Assembly: GCA_012728445.1 (NCBI GenBank) | Contig: JAAYFA010000239.1 | Location: 1-15,896, forward strand | Length of the DNA: 15,896 nucleotides | Direction: 5' to 3' | Origin: Clostridiales bacterium | Lineage (GTDB): Bacteria; Bacillota; Clostridia; Oscillospirales; Acutalibacteraceae | Part shown: positions 1-8,478 of the stretch, in pieces | How the letters are laid out: each line of letters begins with the position of its first letter | Numbering within the stretch: the first letter of the stretch is position 1 | Program-made: the position numbers and the translations under genes | Notes under the pieces: model-generated | Database searches by the model: none | Told to the model about the DNA's origin: nothing | The model's input: the letters and a program-made list of their open reading frames with translations, nothing else

Positions 1-1
1 C

Positions 2-610
2 GCAGAAAAAATCGGTGCAGAAATTACATTTGAAAACATGGAATTTGATGGCGTTGTTGCCTCTATTCCTTCAGGCACTTGCGATGTCGCAATATCCGGC
101 TTGACCATTAATGCCGCAAGAAGCAAAACAGTTGACTTCTCTGTTCCCTATTACGAAGATTCTTCTCAAATACTCATTGTCAAGAAGGATGATACAATCT
201 TCACAGGCACAACAAAAGCAGAACTCGATACACAGATCGAAAACAAAAGAGTCGGTGTTTGCACTGGCTTTACAGGCCAAGCATACGCTCAAGGAGATGA
301 AGAATGGGGCTTTACAGGCATTGCCGGAGCAGATGTAAAAATTTATGACAATGTTGGGCTCGCTGTTCAAGATTTGAAAAACGGCATGATCGATGCTGTT
401 ATTATGGATGATACACCCGCGAAGGAAGCCGCTACAACTGCCGAAAATGCCGACGATGTTAAAGTGATTGATGTTGCATTAACGACCGAAGCTTATGGTA
501 TTGCGATTAAAAAGGGCAATACCGAGCTTAAAGAAAAAATCGATACCGCGATTGCAGAACTAAAAGCTGCAGGCAAAATTGATGAACTTAAAACGAAATG
601 GAACGCATAG
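2..610 (+). CDS. Amino-acid ABC transporter substrate-binding protein (5' end missing)
   Basis: This is the C-terminal ~200 residues of an extracellular solute-binding protein of family 3 (SBP_bac_3), which captures a polar amino acid and delivers it to the membrane permease. The reading frame is open from base 2, so the true start, signal peptide and probable lipobox lie left of the window; the first internal Met is at 38 and is not the start. The family signature is visible as GTCDVAISGLTINAARSKTVDFSVPYY, interrupted here only by my spacing: the SGLT, the Arg that follows, and the DFS.PYY stretch are the ligand-pocket core. The closing lobe-2 helix ends in ELKTKWNA. It is followed 29 bases later by the permease and then the ATPase, a complete importer set. 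The substrate (glutamine, cystine, arginine or other) cannot be decided from what is present. The family call is secure. Confidence 0.93.
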   Translation, partial: AEKIGAEITFENMEFDGVVASIPSGTCDVAISGLTINAARSKTVDFSVPYYEDSSQILIVKKDDTIFTGTTKAELDTQIENKRVGVCTGFTGQAYAQGDEEWGFTGIAGADVKIYDNVGLAVQDLKNGMIDAVIMDDTPAKEAATTAENADDVKVIDVALTTEAYGIAIKKGNTELKEKIDTAIAELKAAGKIDELKTKWNA

Positions 611-639
611 GCCCATAAACTAAAGGAGATAACAGAGGA

Positions 640-1386
640 ATGTTTGAAAATTTCTTTGGGAGATTAGATTCAGCGTTTCTCAGTGGCGGGGGCTATAAGT
701 TAATGGTGGAAGGCTTGTTTAACACCATACTTATAGCCTTCTGCGCGTTAATAATAGGCGTTATTCTTGGTACAGTGTTTGCAGTTATTAATGTCACACC
801 GGGAAAAGGCAAAGTCAATTGGATTCTGAAAAAAATAGCGAGTGTTTATATTACAGTTATAAGAGGCACCCCCGTCATGGTGCAGCTTTTGTTGGTGTAT
901 TTTGGTATAGCACCGGTTATTAAAGCTTTTCAAATAAGTTTTTCAGTTGCTTTGCCATTTTCATCTATAAAAATCAAAGTAACATCTGCACTGGTTTGGG
1001 CCATTCTTGTTTTCGGCATCAACAGCAGCGCCTACGTGGCGGAAATTGTAAGAAGCGGCATTCAAGCTGTCGACAAAGGGCAGATGGAAGCAGGGCGTTC
1101 TTTGGGGTTACCCTATTCAATAACCATGGTAAAAGTTGTGTTGCCCCAAGCGATTAAAAACATATTGCCGGCCCTTGGTAATGAGCTTATTGTTTTAATC
1201 AAAGAAACATCGGTAGCCGGCTTCATCACTGTGTTTGATTTGACAAGGGCAGCCAGAGCGGTTGTCGCAAACACCTACGATGCCTTTGTGCCCTACTTCG
1301 TTTTGGCCTCGATATATTTGGCGCTCGTCATGATAGCAACTTACTTTGTAAGAAGGCTCGAAAGGAGGCTGGGCAAGAGTGATTAA
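640..1386 (+). CDS. Amino-acid ABC transporter permease (HisM/GlnP type)
   Basis: Inner-membrane permease of a polar amino-acid importer (HisMQ family, BPD_transp_1 fold), 248 residues. An N-terminal membrane segment lies at about residues 23-50, with further segments near 65-90, 110-135, 175-200 and 215-237. The cytoplasmic EAA loop that docks on the ATPase is clear at about residues 145-180 (EAGRSLGLPYSIT, then LPQAIKNILPALGNE). The family hallmark RGTPVMVQLLLVYFG is at about 75-90. The stretch between that motif and NSSAYVAEI is a little longer than in most relatives and may form an extra periplasmic loop. A ribosome binding site AAAGGAG at 622-628 precedes the ATG. The end overlaps the start of the ATPase gene by 8 bases, indicating translational coupling. 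Confidence 0.94.
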   Translation: MFENFFGRLDSAFLSGGGYKLMVEGLFNTILIAFCALIIGVILGTVFAVINVTPGKGKVNWILKKIASVYITVIRGTPVMVQLLLVYFGIAPVIKAFQISFSVALPFSSIKIKVTSALVWAILVFGINSSAYVAEIVRSGIQAVDKGQMEAGRSLGLPYSITMVKVVLPQAIKNILPALGNELIVLIKETSVAGFITVFDLTRAARAVVANTYDAFVPYFVLASIYLALVMIATYFVRRLERRLGKSD

Positions 1387-2101
1387 AACACATCAACTGA
1401 AAAAGTCCTTTGGTAGTTTGGACGTTCTCAAAGGCATTGACTATCACGTAAAAAAAGGAGAAAAAATAGTTGTTGTCGGACCATCCGGTTCCGGTAAATC
1501 AACATTCCTGCGTTGTCTTAACCTTCTGGAAGCCCCAACATCCGGCGAAGTTTGGTTTGAAAATAACCTTATATCTGACAAAAAAGCAGATATTAATAAA
1601 GTACGCGAACGCATGGGTATGGTGTTTCAACAGTTTAACCTGTTTAACAATCTGACAATAATGAAAAACATAACCCTTGCGCCCATCAAGCTTAAAATTC
1701 ACAGTGAGCAAGAGGCCAACGAAAATGCTCTTCGCTTGCTGGACCGCATCGGTCTGCGCGAAAAGGCGGATGCCTACCCCGCACAGCTTTCGGGCGGACA
1801 AAAGCAGCGGGTCGCCATCATCCGTGCTCTCGCCATGAACCCCAAGGTAATGCTTTTTGATGAACCGACATCGGCCTTGGACCCGGAGATGGTCGGCGAG
1901 GTGTTAGAGGTCATGAAAGAACTGGCGGACAGTGGCATGACGATGGTCGTTGTCTCGCACGAAATGGGCTTTGCCCGTGAAGTTGCAACGAGAGTGCTGT
2001 TTATGGATGATGGTATGATCGTTGAAGAAAACGAGCCAAAAGAGTTTTTCGAAAACCCACAAAGCGCAAGGCTTCAAGATTTTTTATCAAAAGTTTTATA
2101 A
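1379..2101 (+). CDS. Amino-acid ABC transporter ATP-binding protein (GlnQ-like)
   Basis: ATPase subunit that powers the importer, 240 residues, the normal length for GlnQ/HisP proteins. Walker A GPSGSGKST is at about 34-42, the Q-loop MVFQQFNLF at about 80-88, the ABC signature LSGGQKQR at about 136-143, Walker B VMLFDEPTSALD at about 155-166 and the switch His in VVSHEMG near 190. It starts at GTG (1379) inside the end of the permease gene, with AAAGGAGG at 1361-1368 as ribosome binding site. The gene's base composition changes sharply along its length: 60-base blocks starting at 1561 and 1621 hold 19 and 20 G+C, while the block starting at 1741 holds 40 (see findings). Which amino acid is carried is unknown. 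Confidence 0.95.
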   Translation: MIKTHQLKKSFGSLDVLKGIDYHVKKGEKIVVVGPSGSGKSTFLRCLNLLEAPTSGEVWFENNLISDKKADINKVRERMGMVFQQFNLFNNLTIMKNITLAPIKLKIHSEQEANENALRLLDRIGLREKADAYPAQLSGGQKQRVAIIRALAMNPKVMLFDEPTSALDPEMVGEVLEVMKELADSGMTMVVVSHEMGFAREVATRVLFMDDGMIVEENEPKEFFENPQSARLQDFLSKVL

Positions 2102-2153
2102 CCTTTGCGCCTTCTTTCCGGTAATAAGTTCGTGCTCTTGATACATGTTAATA

Positions 2154-2190
2154 AGTAAAAAAACAGCCGCCGGAAATTTTCCGGCGGCTG
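2154..2190 (-). terminator. Rho-independent terminator of the dockerin gene
   Basis: A perfect 12-bp stem (CAGCCGCCGGAA / TTCCGGCGGCTG, 2164-2175 and 2179-2190) has a 3-base loop. Read on the minus strand it is followed by seven T residues (complement of the A-run 2157-2163), and it sits about 40 bases after the stop of the minus-strand gene. Read on the plus strand there is no T-run after the stem, so it is not a textbook terminator for the ABC operon, although that operon converges on it and may be stopped here less efficiently. Confidence 0.85.
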
Positions 2191-2228
2191 CACTGTTATC
2201 CATGCGTGGTGATGCTGTTGTAAACCGA

Positions 2229-5200
2229 TTACGCTACTAAACCTTTTGTTTGGTCAATGGTTAGCTTATAGTTTAGAGCATCAACAGCGATGCCTGCGTC
2301 AATACTATCCACAACCCCGTCACCGTTCAAATCCGCTGCCTTATAAAGAATCGCATCAGCTACCGAATCCCAGTTTACGGCATAGTTTTCAAGGTTGACA
2401 AAGGTTGCGGCATCAATAGTGTCAATGTTGCCGTCACCGTTGACATCGCCGTACACAATAATTGTGTACGAGTGGACCAGTTCGCCGTCGCTCATGAGGT
2501 CAACGACCGTCCCGGTGCCTTGACCAAACGGCGTATTGTGGAAGACCAGTGATGCGCCTCTGCTGGCTTGTATAAGAGCATCAAGGCTCGACGCGATGTC
2601 AATTCCGGAAATATAGAAGTTAACGTTGTCGATGACGGAATCGGTCTGCGGAGTCGCCTCTACAAAAACCTGTGTCGTTTTCTTCCAGACTTCTATAAGT
2701 GTATCTCTCGCCGCGTTCACCTTAGACTGGCGTAAATCCACATCGGTATCTGCATGAACAACTAAGGCGAAGTTATAGGCGCGCTCGAATCTATCCCATG
2801 CGGCGGCAGAGCAACCGAGCTGGATGGGCATGTTGCCCTGAACAAGAGCTATCGTTTCGCTCAGCCTGTCTTTGGCCGCCGGTATACGTACTAACCGCTG
2901 TGCGTACAGGTTGAACCTGTTCAGCGCATACGCAACATCTACGGCTGTCACGGAGCTAAGCGCTTTAACTGCAGCGGCATGATCGACAAGCCATTGGGCA
3001 TGAGCCGTATCAAAGGCATCCTGTTCTTCGGGGGTCGGGGTAGCGGGCTGAACCGGCTCTTGGGGTAGTTGCTGAGATTCCCAGATTTTTTTGGTGTTGT
3101 GTCTTTCGTCTTTGTATCTGTAATGAGTATAAGCGACATAATCTTCCTTGCCAAAGTAATTATAGTTGGGATCGTCGTATCCGTATGTTAAGTACATGCC
3201 CGGGTTTTCGGGGTCTGCATAGACGTTGGACGGCTCAATTTGGTCCATCGCATCTTTCAGCGACCCTACGCTGGCCGAAACTACGGTTGCCTCAAGTGCT
3301 TTAATGGCGGCTTTGAGGTTTGTTGCCGCGCTTTCAAAGAGAGGGGCGTGCGTTGTCATGAAGGATGAGGCTACCCTCGGTCTGTACACAACCGCCACTG
3401 CATTTTTAACGGCTGTAATATAATTGTCATAAGCCGCTTGGCTTGAGTAGTTACTCGGGTCACGGTTGGCTTCGATTGCGTTTTTCAGCAGTGATGGAAG
3501 ACCATAATCTGTATAAAGCACGACACTGTGTGTAAAGTTAAAGGTTTCTTTGGTGTACAACACCTGTGTCTCGGTTGCGTAGTAGGAATAAGAGGAGTTG
3601 TACAAAGCATCCACCGGTCTCGTAGCCGATTCGCTTACTGCGAAATAAGGAACATCCCATCCGCCACCATCGCCGTTCGTGGAGATGTTACTGAAGGGAG
3701 CCAGTGTGACCCCGTTTGAAACAAGGGTGGAATTGACGTTGCACGTCTTGCGGGAAACGGTTGCCGCTCTACCGTGCAGCGCATTTTCTTTTTCTTTTCT
3801 AGAAAGCTGCGCATAGACATTCTTTAGGTCTTGCATTGTTGCATCTTTTTTGGCGGAATATTGTGCGGTGTTCGTCTGCCACTGTGCATAAGCTGCGTCA
3901 TAAGCAGCAATTTCTGCTGGGGTCGCGCCCGGTGCGAGTACTTCGGGTGCCACCGGCTCAGCGGGGCCGTTCAAGTATGTAGCATTGTATTTCATCTTAT
4001 GGAAGTTGTTTTTTTCAGGATCTACTGTATCCCAACTCTTCCCGTCGTCAGCGGTCGTCGAAATATAGGAAAACGCTCTTTGTGAAAGCGCAACGGGCGT
4101 CAGCACGGTGCCGTCTTCGGTTAAAACATTGTAAGTTACTGTAATCATCAGCTGTTGGTTAGCGGTAAAGGTGCCGCCTAAGGAACAGGTGACAGCGTCT
4201 CCGCCATTGATGACGACATTTGTAAGAGGGGTTACGGTTATCGCGGGAATGCTTGAGGTGACCGAGACGATTTTGATTTTATAGAGATAGTCCCGCACAA
4301 AATTACCGTTTTTATCCGTCGCACCGGTATTGATACCGGTGGAGTCGTTGCGGATAGCGAATTCTGTCGCTGCACCGACAACCTGTGGTAACTGAACATC
4401 CGGGTCTTGATACGCTTGAGGCGTGCTCAAATCCATGACCTGGGTGAGCAAGGGCGTAATAGCGGGCATAATGGACGTTCTGCGAGTGTTCAACTGACCA
4501 AGGATATTTTTAATAATAGTCGCAAGGCTTGCGTTCGTGATGATGGCCTCAAACGAGGTGAAGTTGCCTATAGCACCTGGGAATACACTGTTGATGACTC
4601 TCGCAAATGTGTCAATGAGAATCTTCTTGACTGTCTTGGTTCCAAACTCGGAACCGGGGACTCTGTCAAACAGCGAAAGAATACCTACAACATCCAGGTC
4701 TAGCGCGCCCCCAATGATTCTGTTGATAAGCAGCTCGTGTGAATTACCGTTTACCGAATCGGGCAACCATTTAGCGGACACCGGCATGAACAGATTAAGA
4801 AATGTATTAATAGCGGCCCATGGGTCCGTTGTGCTGAATGTAGCATTTAAAATGCCGCCGTAATTTGCTCTTGCCCAGTTTATCGCCGCAAGAAGGGTGG
4901 CGTCAAAACCTTGACCGTAGGCAATCAGCCCGGGACCCGGTTTCATGTCTATCTTTTGGTTGATTGTGCTCGCCAACAGGTCCGAGAGCATAAAGAGCAC
5001 ACCGGCCTGGGTTTTTGGCTGTGTGGCGTAATCGATGGCCGGCAGTTCGCTCGCAAGAGCTTCCTTCACGCCGTACCACGCGACTTCAACGAGGGAGTCC
5101 GCATCGTCCGGAATATAAATCGTGTCAATAGCGCTGTTGAGTGCCAAGCGAAGAATGTAGGAGAACAACTGCTGGTCGTCCATCGCATTAACTTCGACAG

Positions 5201-6320
5201 CAGGTTTTACATCAACATAGCTTGGGAACAAGCCCGGACCCGCCAAGCTCAGGACATATTTTGCGGCTAACGCAAGATTGCTCAGAAGGTTTGTGTTCGC
5301 GCCGGCTGCCCAAGTATAGTCTTTCGTCACTGTGTTGATAATGCCTGCCAGAATATCATTGAGTTCTTTAACAAAAGTCGAACCCGCCGGAACGGTATAA
5401 GCAGGGACGACAAAGTTAATATTTAGGATATCGGCATATTCGTTGAGGTTGGATTCGTCGCCGGTATCATCCGGATTTTCGCTGTCATAAACGAATCCGC
5501 ATGCTTTGCGAACCGATTTGAGTAGTTTTGTGTTGATAATCGGTACCACAATTACGTTCCACGCTTGTTGGAGCAGCGTTTCAACAAAATCGTAAGCGGA
5601 GGCTGTGGTGTTGATGATGTCGATATACGGTACAAGTTCCGGCGCAAAACCGTCATATTCCCCTGTTACGGGGTCAAGCTTGCCTTTGACGAGGTCGGTT
5701 ATAAGCTGTTGTATCATTGCATCCGTATTTTGAGTTACGGGGTTCGGCACCGGTACATCCTTATAAACTGCCTCGAAAAGTGCTTCTTTAACCATCTGAT
5801 TAACGTTCAGGTCACTCAGGTCAACAAACGATTTTGCAATTCCAAGGTTTAAGGAACCGTCTATTGCTTTGCCAAAGATGTCTTTGTTGTCCGCGAGGAA
5901 CGTCACCAAGGCGTACATTACCGTGCTGTCGGTCGTGTCCTGTGATGCTGTCCTTCTGGGGTTTTTGAGCGCATCTACATTGAGTTTGTTGAGGTCGCCG
6001 AGCATCCAGCCGAACAAAGTCATTGCCCCGCCGGTGATCAGCTTGTGGATATCAGCAAAAGCATTGTTCACCGAATTCAGCTTTAGCTCGCCCAAAATCG
6101 ACAGGTCAACGACCATGTCTTTTTCCGCAAGCATAACATCCACGCTGTCAAGCACCATCGTGCAGGCTTGGTTAAATGTGATGACCGGTTGGTCCAGATC
6201 ATCATAATTTGTCAGATATACGTCCAGATAACTTGCCCTGCCTTGTGCCACAACACTAAATGTGGACATCATGATGACGACTGCCATGAGAAAACCAAGG
6301 ACTCTCTTAAAACTCTTCAA
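2229..6320 (-). CDS. Large secreted protein with C-terminal type I dockerin, function unknown
   Basis: An exported protein of about 1,363 residues. The chosen start is TTG at 6320: GGAGGT (6328-6333) lies 7 bases upstream, and the product then begins MKSFKRVLGFLMAVVIMMS, a classic signal peptide likely cleaved near VAQGRA. An in-frame ATG at 6335 overlaps that ribosome binding site and is less likely. The last ~74 residues (2232-2453) are a type I dockerin with two calcium loops, DVNGDGNIDTIDA and DLNGDGVVDSIDA, which bind cohesins on scaffoldins or cell-surface anchors. The N-terminal ~650 residues are helix-rich with repeated hydrophobic stretches and resemble no catalytic family I know. 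A beta-type stretch follows (about 660-760). Two Pro/Ala/Glu linkers sharing the pattern TP.E..A.D.A.AQW occur near residues 785-815 and 1085-1110, each leading into a helical, FIVAR-like segment. No glycosidase, esterase or peptidase active site is recognised. No cohesin gene is in the window. Confidence 0.9.
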   Translation of the reverse strand: MKSFKRVLGFLMAVVIMMSTFSVVAQGRASYLDVYLTNYDDLDQPVITFNQACTMVLDSVDVMLAEKDMVVDLSILGELKLNSVNNAFADIHKLITGGAMTLFGWMLGDLNKLNVDALKNPRRTASQDTTDSTVMYALVTFLADNKDIFGKAIDGSLNLGIAKSFVDLSDLNVNQMVKEALFEAVYKDVPVPNPVTQNTDAMIQQLITDLVKGKLDPVTGEYDGFAPELVPYIDIINTTASAYDFVETLLQQAWNVIVVPIINTKLLKSVRKACGFVYDSENPDDTGDESNLNEYADILNINFVVPAYTVPAGSTFVKELNDILAGIINTVTKDYTWAAGANTNLLSNLALAAKYVLSLAGPGLFPSYVDVKPAVEVNAMDDQQLFSYILRLALNSAIDTIYIPDDADSLVEVAWYGVKEALASELPAIDYATQPKTQAGVLFMLSDLLASTINQKIDMKPGPGLIAYGQGFDATLLAAINWARANYGGILNATFSTTDPWAAINTFLNLFMPVSAKWLPDSVNGNSHELLINRIIGGALDLDVVGILSLFDRVPGSEFGTKTVKKILIDTFARVINSVFPGAIGNFTSFEAIITNASLATIIKNILGQLNTRRTSIMPAITPLLTQVMDLSTPQAYQDPDVQLPQVVGAATEFAIRNDSTGINTGATDKNGNFVRDYLYKIKIVSVTSSIPAITVTPLTNVVINGGDAVTCSLGGTFTANQQLMITVTYNVLTEDGTVLTPVALSQRAFSYISTTADDGKSWDTVDPEKNNFHKMKYNATYLNGPAEPVAPEVLAPGATPAEIAAYDAAYAQWQTNTAQYSAKKDATMQDLKNVYAQLSRKEKENALHGRAATVSRKTCNVNSTLVSNGVTLAPFSNISTNGDGGGWDVPYFAVSESATRPVDALYNSSYSYYATETQVLYTKETFNFTHSVVLYTDYGLPSLLKNAIEANRDPSNYSSQAAYDNYITAVKNAVAVVYRPRVASSFMTTHAPLFESAATNLKAAIKALEATVVSASVGSLKDAMDQIEPSNVYADPENPGMYLTYGYDDPNYNYFGKEDYVAYTHYRYKDERHNTKKIWESQQLPQEPVQPATPTPEEQDAFDTAHAQWLVDHAAAVKALSSVTAVDVAYALNRFNLYAQRLVRIPAAKDRLSETIALVQGNMPIQLGCSAAAWDRFERAYNFALVVHADTDVDLRQSKVNAARDTLIEVWKKTTQVFVEATPQTDSVIDNVNFYISGIDIASSLDALIQASRGASLVFHNTPFGQGTGTVVDLMSDGELVHSYTIIVYGDVNGDGNIDTIDAATFVNLENYAVNWDSVADAILYKAADLNGDGVVDSIDAGIAVDALNYKLTIDQTKGLVA

Positions 6321-6365
6321 TAGTGTTACCTCCATTACAATTTAATCATTTTTTTTGTTACATAT

Positions 6366-6414
6366 TACCTAATAGCATGCCGTAAAACGATGTTTGACCG
6401 CATGCTATTAGGTA
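6366..6414. repeat. Perfect 15-bp inverted repeat in the leader of the dockerin gene
   Basis: The arms TACCTAATAGCATGC (6366-6380) and GCATGCTATTAGGTA (6400-6414) are exact reverse complements separated by 19 bases. The inferred transcription start of the minus-strand dockerin gene is near 6416, so this hairpin would be the very 5' end of its mRNA. It has no T-run on either side, so it is not a terminator. It could stabilise the message, form a regulated leader, or be a protein-binding operator on DNA. Confidence 0.75.
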
Positions 6415-6422
6415 CCACTGTT

Positions 6423-6451
6423 ATTATAGTATAATTTGCAGATAAAATCAA
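6423..6451 (-). promoter_or_regulatory. Sigma-A type promoter for the dockerin gene
   Basis: On the minus strand a -35 box TTGATT (complement at 6446-6451) and a perfect -10 box TATAAT (complement at 6423-6428) are exactly 17 bases apart. The predicted start is about 6416, giving a leader of roughly 95 bases before the TTG start and placing the inverted repeat at its beginning. Confidence 0.7.
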
Positions 6452-6540
6452 CAGATTTACGAAACAAACAAACAATTTTCTAGGGACATAAGTGACTTGT
6501 TGCAGCAAATCGAGTTGTCGGCAACGCTAACCTCCATAGT

Positions 6541-6569
6541 TTGACAATAAATCATGTCAATGCTATCAT
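6541..6569 (+). promoter_or_regulatory. Sigma-A type promoter for the DUF4838 gene
   Basis: A consensus -35 TTGACA (6541-6546), a 17-base spacer and an extended -10 TGC-TATCAT (6561-6569) precede the plus-strand gene. The inferred start is near 6576, just before the strong ribosome binding site AAAAGGAGG (6581-6589). It is back to back with the dockerin-gene promoter, with about 90 bases between the two -35 boxes. Confidence 0.7.
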
Positions 6570-6596
6570 AATGTATAGAAAAAAGGAGGAGAAGAC

Positions 6597-8471
6597 ATGT
6601 CATTCATTTATAACGCTGTAATTCCCAGAATACTTGTATTATTTCTCGCTTTCAGCACAATAACAGGTATTTGGAAAGCACCCGAAGTGCCGAATATTGT
6701 GCAGCCCGAAGCGGTAGAAACCTTGGAAATCACAGCCGATTATGTCATCGTTACTGCCGGAAATGCGACGGCAGCCGAACATAACGCCGCAGTCATACTC
6801 CAAAAATATCTAAAGGATATCAATGGAAACATGCTGGATATCGTTTTAGACTCTGATTCTTACAACAAAGAAATCGTCGTTGGCATCACCAGCCGCGAGG
6901 GCTCACTTTATAGCGTTGACCGTACAGCCTTAAGCAATGAAGGCGTTTTTATTAAAACTGTCGACGACACTATTATAATAACAGGCGGCAGTCAACGCGG
7001 AACGCTTTATGCCATTTATACTTTTCTGGAAGATTATTTGGGTTGTCGCTGGTTTGCAAAAGATGTTACCTATACACCCACAGCGGATAAGATTCTTATT
7101 CCAAAAACGATTGACTTTCTTTTCATCCCTCAACTGGAGTATCGGGCAACAAACTGGGTAAGCACCCGGGATGCCGATTGGAGCGTTGCCCATAAGCTCA
7201 ACGCCCTTACCTTTTCGCCTTTGGATGATGAATCGTTAGGAGGTGGGGTAGGTTACATCGGTTTTGCGCATTCACTTCAAGGCTCCTTAATAAAGTTGTC
7301 CGACTATGAAGCATTCCCCGAAACAAAGGCACTCGGCGCTATCAGCGGTGTGCGCACAACAGAGCACCCGTGCCTGTCCGAAGAAAAAACCTATGAAATT
7401 GTTTTAGACAACGTTTTCCGCCTGCTTGAGCAATATCCAAAAATGCAGATAATATCCGTAACACAACCTGACAATTCCGACTACTGCGTATGTGATGCCT
7501 GCAAGGCAGTCTATGCGGAAGAAGGCAGCCCGTCGGGCTTGATGGTGCGTTTCACCAATAGAATAGCCGATGCGGTTTTAGAACGCTACCCCGAAAGAGA
7601 CATCTCCGTTGATACTTTTGCCTACACCTACACGCGGCAAGCACCTGCCATTACCGTGCCGCGTGATAACGTGGTGATACGCCTATGCTCCGCCGAATGC
7701 TGCTTTGCGCACGCTTTAAATGATGATAGCTGCAGACGAAATGTTGAGTTTATGAAAGATTTAAGCGAATGGAAAAAGATCTGTAACCGTATTTATGTTT
7801 GGGATTACACAACCAACTTCGTACACTATAATGGGCCTTTTAATAACTGGGCAACCATGCAAAAAAATTTGCAAGTTTTTACGAGCAATAACGTCATCGG
7901 TGTTTTTGAAGAAGGCAATGCCCAAGCGTCAGAATGCAACGGCGAGTTTGGTGATTTAAGAGCGTATATACTTGCAAAGGTGCTATGGGACCCCAACACA
8001 GATGTTGACAAGCACTTGGTAGAGTTTTGCAATGCCTACTATGGGGATGCCGGCGATTACATGGTCAAATATATAAAACAAATAACAAAAAGAACGGGCA
8101 AAGATCTCCTTCGGCAACCAACACATTTTCGCTTTTATGAGAAGATGGACAACAAGGGTGTTATGCAGCTCGGTTTAAACGATGTCACGTACATTGATAA
8201 CCTTTGGGCGGACGCCAAAAGCACAACCACGCTCAGTGAAGACCAGCTTTTCCGCGTTCGTTTATCCGAAATTTCGTGGCGCTACTGGAAGGCACACAAC
8301 AACAAGCGTGAATTTAGTGCTTTCCAATTTGAAGAATCCGCAAAGCTGCTGTACGCAGATATGAAGGAACTTGGTATTACAAGAATCCAAGCCGGCGGGC
8401 CCGAGTATAAACTTTCCGATAACCCGGACTTTAAACAACCGCCCGGTGAATGGAAAGTTATAAACGATTAA
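6597..8471 (+). CDS. DUF4838 protein, probable exported carbohydrate-active enzyme
   Basis: A 624-residue protein whose architecture matches DUF4838 proteins, which resemble the GH20/GH67 class of glycoside hydrolases. After a hydrophobic N-terminal segment (about residues 9-25, a signal peptide or membrane anchor without a clear cleavage site), residues ~45-170 form the glucuronidase-like N-terminal domain, with ITGGSQRGTLYAIYTFLEDYLGCRWF as its typical end (motif split: GGSQRGTLYAIY, then LEDYLGCRWF). The DUF4838 region runs from about 180 to 490 and contains VTQPDNSDYCVCDACKAVY, a Cys-rich patch common in this group, then WDYTTNF and FEEGNAQASEC, where acidic residues may be catalytic. No dockerin is present. 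The start is fixed by AAAAGGAGG 7 bases before the ATG. The substrate is unknown; a role in glycan breakdown is inference from the fold family and the neighbouring dockerin gene. Confidence 0.88.
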   Translation: MSFIYNAVIPRILVLFLAFSTITGIWKAPEVPNIVQPEAVETLEITADYVIVTAGNATAAEHNAAVILQKYLKDINGNMLDIVLDSDSYNKEIVVGITSREGSLYSVDRTALSNEGVFIKTVDDTIIITGGSQRGTLYAIYTFLEDYLGCRWFAKDVTYTPTADKILIPKTIDFLFIPQLEYRATNWVSTRDADWSVAHKLNALTFSPLDDESLGGGVGYIGFAHSLQGSLIKLSDYEAFPETKALGAISGVRTTEHPCLSEEKTYEIVLDNVFRLLEQYPKMQIISVTQPDNSDYCVCDACKAVYAEEGSPSGLMVRFTNRIADAVLERYPERDISVDTFAYTYTRQAPAITVPRDNVVIRLCSAECCFAHALNDDSCRRNVEFMKDLSEWKKICNRIYVWDYTTNFVHYNGPFNNWATMQKNLQVFTSNNVIGVFEEGNAQASECNGEFGDLRAYILAKVLWDPNTDVDKHLVEFCNAYYGDAGDYMVKYIKQITKRTGKDLLRQPTHFRFYEKMDNKGVMQLGLNDVTYIDNLWADAKSTTTLSEDQLFRVRLSEISWRYWKAHNNKREFSAFQFEESAKLLYADMKELGITRIQAGGPEYKLSDNPDFKQPPGEWKVIND

Positions 8472-8478
8472 GCCAACT

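Noticed and set aside
3831..4085. Open frames on the plus strand across 3.2-6.2 kb, opposite the dockerin gene
   Set aside because: They are unrelated to known families, lack ribosome binding sites and lie wholly antisense to a long frame with a clear signal peptide and dockerin.
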